Origin: Metridium senile
Lineage: Eukaryota; Cnidaria; Anthozoa; Actiniaria; Metridiidae
Direction: 5' to 3'
Assembly: GCA_949775045.1 (NCBI GenBank)
Contig: OX459097.1
Span: 965,598-1,029,597 of the forward strand
Length of the DNA stretch: 64,000 bases
The notes under the pieces: model-generated
Told to the model about the DNA's origin: nothing
The model's input: the letters and a program-made list of their open reading frames with translations, nothing else
The model's database searches: none
Made by a program: the position numbers and the translations under genes
Shown here: positions 44,692-54,933 of the stretch, one piece after another
Numbering within the stretch: position 1 is the first letter of the stretch
Layout: every line of letters starts with the position of its first letter

Positions 44692-45048
44692 TTAAAACTC
44701 GAGTTTCTTTTTAGAGCTCTCCCTTTTCTGCTCGTCGTACTTGGGTGTGACACTAGGCACGTGACCAGATGGTGTTCCCTTTTCCCTCGCGCGATGTATG
44801 TGTGAGATCTGGTCATCAAAGAATATATGTGGATTGATCATCTTCAAGACCTCGTCCTTTGGTGAACCAGCCAGGAAATGACTGGCGTCGATTTCCAAAC
44901 CCCAACTACGTAATGTAAGCAGAGCACGTTGCCCAACTTCGAAACTACGTGATGTTACTATGTACGTTCTGATTGGACAATCTTTTTTCGCAGATCGAAA
45001 TTTCTTCTGCATTCGTCCAATGGCCTCGGCGAAAGGTTTCAGCGGCCC
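44692..45048 (-). CDS. Copy 2, exon E
   Basis: Starts after TTTCAG with [17 protein letters not shown], includes [36 protein letters not shown], and ends with a basic tail ...ESSKKKLEF and TAA. Complete relative to vertebrate family members. Confidence 0.9.
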   Translation of the reverse strand, partial: GPLKPFAEAIGRMQKKFRSAKKDCPIRTYIVTSRSFEVGQRALLTLRSWGLEIDASHFLAGSPKDEVLKMINPHIFFDDQISHIHRAREKGTPSGHVPSVTPKYDEQKRESSKKKLEF

Positions 45049-46249
45049 CTGAAACATGCAGATAATTTTTGTGAGACATGCAGAGATTTGCCATTTGGTG
45101 AGACATTTTAGTTAACTAATAAATAAAGCTCACCCGTGGTTTACATTCTGATAACTCTGACGATGGGCATTTTAAAACACGATAGAATGTAAAAAAGCAC
45201 CATGCTCTGAAAGCTTGAGAGGGATTATAATTACAAGGTAAGTTTATCTCTTGTTTAATTTTTTAATCGACGTGACGGGGTATCTCTTTGAACTAGAATT
45301 GTTCGTATTTTGAAACCCCCTCGAGTCCTCCTTGTAGGCCTTTAGACATCCCCAAGCAACAAACTAGCCAGCCAACTAACCTCTTTTAAGGGGATATCTT
45401 TTTTCTCTATCTCGTGTTCCAAGTACGGCTTCAAACCTTGATCTTGATAGATTCGTTCAGATTCGTCTGAGAACACAGCGTCAAAGTCAAAGGCAATACG
45501 AAGCTCTATTTCACTGGGTGTGTTCATTGGTTGAAGGGACATCACTGCAGCAGGGAAACCTAGACACGACAATGATAAATGAATGGGTGCATGAAGGAGG
45601 GATGGGGAGTAAGGAAGGACTGGAGGAAGGAAAGCAAGGAGGGACTATAGAGGGATGACAGGTAAAGGAGGTGGAAAAAGGGAAGGAAGGATAAATCGCG
45701 AATGAGTCGATTAACCTATATAGCTGTATCATTTATAAATATATTGAAGCATGTTCATATGGTTGGTATAATGTGTTGCTTAGCCAACATATCGTTACCT
45801 TTTGAAATGGCATCTTTGACTTCATCTTCATATGATGTCAAGAAGAGTGCGATATTGTAGGCTTTAAGGTAGTCAACAACACTTTCTCCACAGGTTAAAG
45901 CCATACGTGAAATACTGAGACCTACAAGAAACAATTGGTCAGAAACACAGAAAGCAAATCCATATTAGTATAACATTAATAAGATTGCCATTTAAGAATA
46001 TTTCAAAATGATTGTATTAACTATAGAATTATCCTTTTTTCAAAACACGCTTTGCCTTAAAACTTAATGAAAGGATTTTTTAAAGCGATCTATCCAAACT
46101 AACTATCTAGATATTGTAGATGACTTGCATTGGCAAGTTAGGGAAAAAAAGAATTGAATATATACATGTATGAAAATATGATGCTAAATAAACATGTCTG
46201 GAATACCAATAAAATTATTATTATTATTATGACCATCCTCATCCTCATC

Positions 46250-46333
<84 letters not shown>

Positions 46334-46339
46334 ATTATT

Positions 46340-46422
<83 letters not shown>

Positions 46423-48884
46423 AAGCTTATACCGCAAAGGCTAATATAGAGGTTTGCTTCATCATCAAAACTCTTTACACTGAAAACTCTCGTTAACGAC
46501 CACTCTGAGATCAATGCAAATAGAGCTGGTCCTTTTAAAAAAGAAATTTTACACAGTTTGTGTTGATTTGTTTTGTGTTAATTTGCTTTGGATAAGGAGA
46601 TTTTCAAAAGAATGTTCCGAAACTTCTTTTCAATTAAAGCTTGAAGAATTATCAACTTTAAACCATAAGGAAAAATAGAATAAAGCATTACTAAATTAGT
46701 AAATACATTACTAAAATGCTTATTTTTTTATTAATTGCTTTTGTTTACTAATTTATCGTGAGCATGCGGTCTCTAAACAAAAATATTCTTAATATGGCCT
46801 TTTCAAGTTCTATTAAATCAGTTGGAAGATTAAAAGCGATTTTGAAAAAAAAATCCCGAGCAAACGTACAAATATTGCGTTAGCATAAGATCGAGGTTGA
46901 TTAAAAACGCCCTCCAAACATAGGGTCCCAAATGGGTACATTTGTAAATAAACATGGCGATCAACGGTTTCCTTCGGAAATATATGGGTCAAAAGAGCTG
47001 GAGTTACACTTACAAAGGACATACAGAGCTAATAGATGCCTATGGGAATGTGTTTACATATTGATAAAGGAGGTTAGTCATTACATATGCATTGAAATGT
47101 TAAAATATGTCTACGAACTACTAAAACTGTAAAGTCGATTCATGTACAGCCTGTTCGCATTGATAAACATTTCATATTAAACTGTATTGCACCAAAACGA
47201 ACTTTTGTTTTGTATATGTCAGTAGTTTCATTCAAGTAAGAAATTAGTTATCCGGTCTTTTGTTCTAATTTCGTTGTTTCTGCTCAAGTAGTATAAAGAG
47301 TGTATTTTTGTATAGTTTAATCGTGCACCGTTTAAAACCATCACAGAGCTACGACTTTTTGTAAGTATATTCACTTTCCTTCGTATTTTTGGAAGTCATA
47401 AAATTAATGATTGTAATTTTGTATTTTATTGTAGCAACCTTGCCGAATTGTTGTATACCGATTGCAATTCTAAGCTCGAGTTTGAGACGTTAATATTAAA
47501 TCTATCACGATTCAACTAAATGTCGAAGCCGTACATCATGTATGATTTACTCTTTTAACAGCCATCTTACATCAATTGCAACTGCATGATGGGCATCATT
47601 AAGCCTGAATGCAGGGATTCCACTTTCTAAAAGAAATTAGCCGGGTGATCTCACATGTGAATAAAGCTAGCGTGAGAGATCTTTGGGAATCAGCAATTTG
47701 ATAAAATATCTCTCCTACCGTACTAAGCCATATTTGGAAGTTATGACTTTACAAAAACATGACAAACGCAAACTTTTCTTAGTAGGAGAGAGTGGCTTGA
47801 CACTTAATAAAAAGATAAAATATAAAAATAGGGGTATCCCCTTTCCATTTTTTACAGAATTTCCCAGCATGCAATGCAGGAATGATTAGTATTTAGTCTA
47901 ATAGAATAAAGGAGCATTAAATTTAATAACAGACAACATATTGAAGATATCAGAATTTTTGCTTGATTTCCTGATTCCTTAGCATGAGTCGGTCACAAAT
48001 ATGAGTCGCGGGTAGTGAAAATGTTTTCGATGGATGGTGTTAAGGGGTATTTTAAGGTAATTCGTCCCCATTCCCCCTCCTAAAAAGGACGTTTTTTTTT
48101 AAAGCATCTTACAGGAGTCACAGGGAGATAGTTTGTTTGCCAAAGTATAGTTAGTCAACAAATCTATTGGGTCTACATGTTTCGGTCAAAATGTCGCTTC
48201 GGCATGATGCGAGCAAAGCTTGAAGAAAATTAGAAATTGAAATTAACCCCCCTGAAATTCATTTTGAGGAGTAATAACGCACAAATTTGAACTCAGCATC
48301 CAAAATTACATAGGAATAGTCGGTTTTCTAAGTTCTAGATATGTGGCAATATTTAAACATTAATTAATTAATGACTGTATTATATCTATATTAGCCTTAT
48401 AGAATAAAGGAGCATTAAATTTAATAACAGACAACATATTGAAGATATCAGAATTTTTGCTTGATTTCCTGATTCCTTAGCATGAGTCGGTCACAAATAT
48501 GAGTCGTGGGTAGTGAAAATGTTTTCGATGGATGGTGTTAAGGGGTATTTTAAGGTAATTCGTCCCCATTCCCCCTCCTAAAAAGGACATTTTTTTTTAA
48601 AGCATCTTACAGGAGTCACAGGGAGATAGTTTCTTTGCCAAAGTATAGTTAGTCAACAAATCTATTGGGTCTACATGTTTCGGTCAAAATGTCGCTTCGG
48701 CATGATGCGAGCAAAGCTTGAAGAAAATTAGAAATTGAAATTAACCCCCCTGAAATTCATTTTGAGGAGTAATAACGCACAAATTTGAACTCAGCATCCA
48801 AAATTACATAGGAATAGTCGGTTTTCTAAGTTCTAGATATGTGGCAATATTTAAACATATTATATCTATATTAGCCTTATAGAA

Positions 48885-48915
<31 letters not shown>

Positions 48916-48922
48916 TACTATT

Positions 48923-48960
<38 letters not shown>

Positions 48961-50654
48961 TACCATGGTAGTCGATTGATTCCTGCAGTCGTATTCCAAC
49001 TTGAGCATTGTTGTGCGACATTAACGTGATAGCAAATATTTCTTCCTCTGTTTCCTCTGTTTTCTCTGTTTCCTCTGTTTTCTCTGTTTCCTCTGTTTCC
49101 TTTGTTTCTTCTGTTTCCTCTGTTTCCTTTGTTGATTTCAGTTCTTTTAACTTAGCATTGACGTTTTTAAGGGCCTTAAATAAATAAACAAACATTATTT
49201 CGCGGCATTTAAAATTATCTGAAACTAACAGATCTTGTTGTCAGACCGATCACGTGGTATTATCACGTGGATTACAGGCTGAGTCAGAGTTATGTATGGC
49301 TTCTTTTGCGAGCAGAAATATTGCGAAATGAGTCGAGATTAGCCTGCGTGGCCGGCTCTTGGGGAATTGGGGACGAGGAGGGGAGGGGAGGGGGTGGAGG
49401 AGGAAGGAAAGGGAAAGGAGAGCCTGCTAGCAAACCCCACTTTTTCGTGTACCTGCGGCCGCCAGAGGCCGCACTCTCCTATTGGTCAAAATGAAGCATG
49501 ACGCTGTCAATCGTATTTGTAATTCGACTCAATGTTACTAACTTAGCGTCTTCGCGTGCTTGTTCAACTAAGACTTCTTCGGAGACAAAAAAAAAGCTGC
49601 TGACGATTTACTCGAAGGTAAAGATGTTTTGGCTTTGTTTCCCACTACAGTCATGGTAATGAAAGTCGTATATATTTTTATTTTAAAAGTATTTCAAGAT
49701 TTTTCAAAGGTCAAAGATCAAGAAGAAAATGCGATATAATAAGTTCAGATAGTTTCTAACACAACGTAAACTGCAGGGTTTGAGGCATTGTATAACATAG
49801 TTTTATTTCAAATGATATAGGTATTAAAATAATAAAATATTTGATAATATGAAGTAGCTGGCTCTTGTTTACAAACTCAACGGTTGACACGTAAAAGTGA
49901 CAACTTCCAGATCACTTCCTGTAAACTCTGTTGTATGCTCTGATTGGCTGAATAATTTGATGTTTTGAAGTGTCTTGAAGTAGGCGGGTACATGAAAAAG
50001 TGGGGTTTGCTTGCAGGCTCTCCTTTCCTTTTCCTTCCACCCCCACCCCCTCCCCTTCCCTCCTCGTCCCCAATTCCCCAAGAGCCGGCCACGCACGCTA
50101 AGTCGAGATTGTACAGAAAAATGAGTCGAGATTTAAGGGGCGGATCTAGGGGGTGTCCCAGTTGCACCAGACACCTCCCTAGCGCTGCAATTACCCCTAT
50201 TTTATTAAAGACATTGAGGGACCGGACACCCCCTAACACGTAATTAAGAGAGCCCTTCATTTGCAATTGGGACACCCCCTGACAAGTTTCTGGATCTGCC
50301 CCTGATGCTTAGTTTGCATTCAAAACAAAATGGTGTTGTGCTGGTTTTTCGTGTTCCCATTTTGAAGATGGAAGCTATAACAACATCAAAGGTGAAGAAT
50401 TGACTCAGGATGCCACCGCCACTGATATTGTTTTTAAAATCTGGCCCAGAATGGTCTTGACTCATAAGTTTTACCTGACTAACCTTGATAAACGGAAATG
50501 CAGCCCCATGTTCAAGTGGCTGGTCTTCTCGCTCTAAATGTAACTTGATGTATTCCTCAAGACCTTCTTCGTCGAATACACGATGTTCTTCTTCCAGATT
50601 GAACAGTGCTCTTGAGGACACAGCTATATTGATTGTCTTTTTGAAGTCTGTCCC
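44692..50654 (-). CDS. Cytosolic 5'-nucleotidase I-like gene, copy 2
   Basis: Five exons on the minus strand (50654-50484, 49174-48964, 45921-45799, 45559-45381, 45048-44692) have matching phases, GT-AG borders and no stops, so this is the best candidate for an active member. The product would hydrolyse 5'-mononucleotides (AMP, dNMPs) in the cytosol. It keeps [49 protein letters not shown] and NPHIFFDDQ. Oddities: exon B carries an extra Glu/Thr-rich repeat, and motif I reads [10 protein letters not shown], one Leu shorter than DLDAVLFSDDS of copy 3. Exon 1 and promoter are missing: the upstream intron is fused to the 3' flank of copy 3 near 51246. Introns are full of later insertions. Confidence 0.8.
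45381..45559 (-). CDS. Copy 2, exon D
   Basis: 179 nt, TCTAG acceptor and GTTAGT donor. Encodes [19 protein letters not shown] and ends PLKE. One codon is missing from the loop after motif I relative to the other copies. Confidence 0.85.
45799..45921 (-). CDS. Copy 2, exon C
   Basis: 123 nt, TTGTAG acceptor and GTAACG donor. Encodes [21 protein letters not shown] and [19 protein letters not shown]. Confidence 0.85.
46210..46420. repeat. (ATT)n/(GTT)n compound microsatellite
   Basis: ATT, GTT and ATT blocks, preceded by a short CATCCT run. It lies in the B-C intron of copy 2. Confidence 0.95.
46421..47902. other. Intron sequence of copy 2, no gene seen
   Basis: Short ORFs only (longest under 70 codons); nothing recognisable. 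Confidence 0.45.
47903..48887. repeat. Tandem duplication of a 508-bp unit
   Basis: AGAATAAAGGAGCATTAAAT begins both units (47903 and 48411). They are almost identical (for example CGCGGG versus CGTGGG). The second is cut by a microsatellite at about 48886. Confidence 0.9.
48886..48960. repeat. (ATT)n microsatellite next to exon B donor
   Basis: ATT repeats with a few ACT units start within a few bases of the copy 2 exon B donor. Confidence 0.95.
48964..49174 (-). CDS. Copy 2, exon B with Glu/Thr/Lys repeat
   Basis: 211 nt against 130 in copy 1. The extra 81 nt (27 codons) encode repeated [12 protein letters not shown] units between KLKELKST and [16 protein letters not shown]. The DNA repeat (TTTCCTCTG in the plus strand) is in-frame, so the flanking domain is preserved. 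Confidence 0.85.
49340..50100. mobile_element. 761-bp inverted-repeat transposon, TAGCCTGCG family
   Basis: Arms of about 115 bp start TAGCCTGCGTGGCCGGCTC and include a G-rich block. Flanks are AGTCGAGAT at 49331-49339 and 50101-50109. Copy 1's equivalent intron (between A and B) is only 271 bp and lacks it. No transposase. Confidence 0.85.
50135..50308. mobile_element. Small hAT-like inverted-repeat element
   Basis: AGGGGCGGATCTAGGGGGTGTCC at the left and GGACACCCCCTGACAAG...GGATCTGCCCCT at the right. The CAGGGGCGGAT-like end is typical of hAT non-autonomous elements. The target duplication is unclear. Confidence 0.5.
50484..50654 (-). CDS. Copy 2, exon A
   Basis: 171 nt, CATAG acceptor and GTTAGT donor. 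Encodes [18 protein letters not shown] through AFPFIK. Phase 0 at both ends. Confidence 0.85.
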
Positions 50655-50784
50655 CTATGAAGATGAGAAGTTTTACATTCTTCCTTGTTTGCATTTTTAA
50701 AATTGAGTTAAACTGAATTATTTTATTTCGACATGAAATGTATATTCTTCGAGCACTGTGAGACTCTTATATACATGCTTTGTA

Positions 50785-50850
50785 ACTTCTAAGTTGGACT
50801 ATTGTAATGCTGTGCTATATACCAACTCGACAACTCAAGATGCTTCAACA
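50785..50850 (+). mobile_element. Fossil LINE segment shared with intron 1 of copy 1
   Basis: TSKLDYCNAVLY is read on the plus strand, the mirror of 11645-11712, as expected for inverted paralogous genes. Confidence 0.55.
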
Positions 50851-51245
50851 TGTACATGAGTTGATCATATTTTTAGATATTACAATTTTATCATTTAATT
50901 TGGTCTGTATTAGATATGCTATGATTTTTATGTTTTGATATATCATTTCAAAAACGTTTCTACGTTTTGACCAAAAAACAATTTTCAACAAATGTTTGTT
51001 ATGGTTTATAGATCGGCGGCTATATTTGCATAATTTCGCGACATCTTGCAAGAGAATTTTCTTAATGTCGGCGATATCTCAAAATCAAATCATAGAGAGA
51101 AAATGAGTACAAATTTCAATCGTCTTCTGGTATTTTAAACACAATTTAGAACGGATCAGTGTAAAGCATTCTTTTAAGAATCTAAATCTAATCTAATCTA
51201 TTCTTTTAAGATTTCAAAATCTGAATGTAGTTCTCAATCGATCAC

Positions 51246-51629
51246 ACTCGTGTTTTTATTTGTGCCTTGATAGTTTCTTTGATAAGGAATGGTTTTGTAT
51301 AGAATTGAATATTTTAAATTGTCGTTTGTATTATATATAATTATCAAATATTAAAAGAGTACAATATGGTCATTGTTTATCGTTTGATTGATAAAACTAC
51401 ATACAAGTGAATAATTATAGCCGTTTTCCATCGTACCTCCGTCCATTATTTTAATAGATCATTTATCACAGTTGTGTTTGATAATTGTCAATTCATTCAT
51501 TGAATCCCTTGTATTCTTTATGTGTAATAATATTCGCGTCATTTATTAAATTAGCTTGGAAGTGAATAAAAAATGTAATTGAAAAAGAATTAAAAGCCGT
51601 CGCGTTACGCGAACAATACTGATTTATAA
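51246..51629. other. Junction of copy 2 intron 1 with the 3' flank of copy 3
   Basis: Below about 51246 the sequence matches intron 1 of copy 1 (around 11160). Above it, the sequence matches the 3' flank of copy 1 (18300-18500). The switch marks the head-to-tail join of two duplication units. Confidence 0.6.
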
Positions 51630-51962
51630 TTAAATATTCACCCTTTTCTTCGTGTCGTACTGGCGAGTCACGTGACCAGATGGTGTTCCCTTTTCCCTCG
51701 CGCGATGTATGTGTGAGAACTGGTCATCAAAGAATATATGTGGATTGACCGCCTTCAAGACCTCGTCATTTGGTGCACCGGCCAGGAAAAAACACTTGTC
51801 GATTTCCAAACCCCAACTACGTAATGTAAGCAGAGCACGTTGCCCAACAAGGGCGTCACGTGATGGTATTATGTACGTTCTGATTGGACAAGATTCTTTC
51901 ATGGATCGATCGGATTGCCTCTGTATTCGCCCAAATGCCTCGGCGAAAGGCTTTAACGGCCC
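51630..51962 (-). CDS. Copy 3, exon E
   Basis: 333 nt, TTTCAG acceptor, open to TAA. Complete core with [22 protein letters not shown]; the tail is shorter than that of copy 2. Confidence 0.85.
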   Translation of the reverse strand, partial: GPLKPFAEAFGRIQRQSDRSMKESCPIRTYIIPSRDALVGQRALLTLRSWGLEIDKCFFLAGAPNDEVLKAVNPHIFFDDQFSHIHRAREKGTPSGHVTRQYDTKKRVNI

Positions 51963-52364
51963 CTGAAACATGCAGAGAATATTGTCTTGTGATGCGCATC
52001 ATTTGGCGAGCTGCATGTAGACACGTCATCATAATCATCTATTTTACCATCATAATCAACCAGTTATTAACATTGAAATACATCATCATTGTTATCATTG
52101 TTATTAGGGAACAGAAGCATCTAATTTTAATCATTTTCAAATTCTTTTCAGGAAACAAGGGAACAAAAATAGTTTTTTGGGTCATAGGAAACAGCTATTT
52201 CACTATGGGCAACAAGGGAGAAGAAGGAACCTTTTTAAGGGGTCAAGGGAACATTCACCCCCTGGGATGGGTTAACATTTCATTGTGGTTATAATTATTG
52301 ATCTGCGAAGACCACACGTGGTTATGTCAAATTAAAGCTAAGCAGCGAGCTAGTCGGCCAGCTA

Positions 52365-52727
52365 ACCTCTGATAAGGGAATATCTCTATTCTGTATCTCG
52401 TGTTCCAAGAACGCTTACCTCTGATAAGGGAATATCTCTATTCTGTATCACGTGCTCCAAGAACGCTTACCTCTGATAAGGGAATATCTCTATTCTGTAT
52501 CTCGTGCTCCAAGAACGCTTACCTCTGATAAGGGGATATCTCTATTCTGTATCTCGTGTTCCAAGAACGCTTACCTCTGATAACGGGATATCTCTATTCT
52601 GTATCTCGTGTTCCAAGAACGCTTACCTCCGATAACGGGATATCTCTATTCTGTATCTCGTGCTCCAAGAACGCTTACCTCTGATAACGGAATATCTCTA
52701 TTCTGTATCTCGTGCTCCAAGAACGCG
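52365..52727 (-). repeat. 52-bp tandem repeat carrying exon D end and splice donor, seven units
   Basis: Donors at 52677, 52625, 52573, 52521, 52469, 52417 and 52365 (first base of each AC, the donor GT on the minus strand). Each unit has about 45 bases of exon D and AGAG|GTAAGC; the last has GTTAGC as in copies 1 and 2. Confidence 0.9.
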
Positions 52728-52845
52728 TCCAAATCTCGTTCCGAGTCGTCAGAGAACAACACAGCGTCCAAGTCAAAGGCAACACGAAGCTGTGTTTCAC
52801 TGGGTGAGTTCATTGATTGAAGGATCATCGCTGCAGCAGGGAAAC
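52679..52845 (-). CDS. Copy 3, exon D
   Basis: 167 nt from TCTAG acceptor to the first of seven donors (GTAAGC). Use of this first donor gives the same exon end, PLSE, as paralogues. Reading through it meets a stop within the next unit. Confidence 0.8.
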
Positions 52846-52884
52846 CTAGACACGACAATGATAAATGAATGGGTGCATGAAGGA

Positions 52885-53877
52885 TAGCCTGCGTAAACAG
52901 ACCCTTATTAGCGCTCGAAAAGTCTCCCGCCAACAAGCGTCTGCGCGCCGAGAGCAAAAATTCCATACTGATGACGTTGGAAAGTGACACCTCATTTACA
53001 GTCACGCAATACACGAGTTAGCAGCAGCAATGCTGAAAAACATGAGAAACTAGGTATGGCGATGCCGTTTGTGAAGTTTCTTCTATATTCTCGAGTAATT
53101 CACTCACTGAAAGCCAGTTAAATGCTTTATTTACCTTTTCTAATGGAAAAGATGCATTCGTTAGCCAGCCAACTGGCACCTCTCATCGAGCGATTTGTGG
53201 AAGGAAGATGCGATTATTATCGTAGCCGTTTCTCCGCTGCTAGCTATCATGAAAGACCAAGTGAATTATCTTCAGAGTGTATATCGGAGACGAATGAAAG
53301 CAAAACTATGACAACATTGACTTATCGAACCGCCGGCGAAAGTAATTCTCACTAATTCACAACGATGCACGAGTCCTTCTCAAATCTCGATATTAGATTG
53401 CAATAATTCGCTTTAATGTGCTCTATGGAACCATTATTTTTGAATAAATATAACTACAGAAGTGTTGTTTGAGTTTATGGAAGATTTTAGTACAAATACC
53501 GAAAGCACTCTTGTGATCTCTCTTGTGTAGTTAAGTCGGCAAACGTTCACGGCGTTTGAATCCTTCTCAAATCTCGACAGGAGATTGTGATAATTCGCTT
53601 CAATGTCTCATTCTTGTCTTTAATATGCTCTATGAAACCATCATCTTTGAATAAATATAACTATAGAAGTGTTGTTTGAGTTTAGATTTCAGTCAAAGTA
53701 GCGAAACCACTCTTGATAAGCAAATGAGGTGTCAATTTAACACAATTGTCCAATCAGAGCTTTTGACCCGATCTGGGTCAAAGAACGTCATCAGTATGGA
53801 ATTTTTGCTCTCGGCGCGCAGACGCTTGTTGGCGGGAGACTTTTCGAGCGCTAATAAGGGTCTGTTTACGCAGGCTA
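52885..53877. mobile_element. 993-bp inverted-repeat transposon, TAGCCTGCG family
   Basis: Arms of about 95 bp begin TAGCCTGCGTAAACAGACCC. The 9-bp CATGAAGGA flanks both ends (52876-52884 and 53878-53886). The corresponding intron of copy 2 (about 45593) has a single CATGAAGGA followed by GGGATG, the empty site. The short internal ORF at 53122-53355 is not recognisable as a transposase. Confidence 0.9.
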
Positions 53878-53956
53878 CATGAAGGAGGGATGTGGAGTAA
53901 GGAAGGACTGAAGGAAGGAAAGCAAGGAGGGACTATAGAGGGATGATAGGTAATAA

Positions 53957-54155
<199 letters not shown>

Positions 54156-54387
54156 TTCACAATAATATAAAAATATCTACAATTTCGATTATATATAAAT
54201 ATACAAATTACAATGCATTCAATTTATAAAAAGGATCGTCTAAGAATGTTTAACTAAATATATACACTATTCCAAATCTAATTCTGATCAAACTAATACA
54301 AACAAATAATACAGATAATAATAATAATAATAGAAAAAGATAGAAAAATAAATAAAAGTCTAGCTTATTCGGGCAATAGCGTTATCG

Positions 54388-54389
<2 letters not shown>

Positions 54390-54468
<79 letters not shown>

Positions 54469-54474
54469 TATATA

Positions 54475-54555
<81 letters not shown>

Positions 54556-54563
54556 TAATAATA

Positions 54564-54594
<31 letters not shown>

Positions 54595-54596
54595 TT
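54390..54596. repeat. (AAT)n microsatellite, tail of the retroelement
   Basis: AAT repeats with short TATA interruptions, ending where the retroelement 3' UTR begins. Confidence 0.95.
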
Positions 54597-54933
54597 TATT
54601 TCACAATATTTAAAATATATAAAAATTTACAACATGATATAATTTAAAAAAAAAAGATATTAATGACATTAACAATTGTTTGTGTATAATGTTTGAAATT
54701 TACAAAATTGAATACTATAAAAAGTTACAAAATTATTTACATGTATCAAATAGAAAAAATTATAGTTATTGTTGAATAGAAAAATATATATTATCTAAAA
54801 AAAAGAAGAAAAAATATTTAGAAAGATCTGATGGCTCCTTGGGCTGCATCAATATCAATGTCATTGTTTATAAAGTCATACGAAGCATGTCGTTTGGTCT
54901 GTCTTGATCCTCTTACGCAAATAAGTGAAGATC

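Larger units (their letters stand above)
51630..52845 (-). pseudogene. Cytosolic 5'-nucleotidase I-like gene, copy 3 (exons D and E only)
   Basis: Exons D (52845-52679) and E (51962-51630) are open and splice in phase 0. D encodes LRVAFDLDAVLFSDDSERD and lacks six residues after the motif; E keeps [27 protein letters not shown] and NPHIFFDDQ. Exons A and B are absent. A 28-base scrap of exon C remains at 60175-60202, over 7 kb away beyond transposon insertions and joined to unrelated HEPN sequence. It cannot encode a complete enzyme. The exon D donor is part of a seven-fold tandem repeat. Confidence 0.8.

Noticed and set aside
46932..47132. Possible small gene [13 protein letters not shown]
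   Set aside because: Lies in an intron of nucleotidase copy 2 with no homology I can name and no conserved context.
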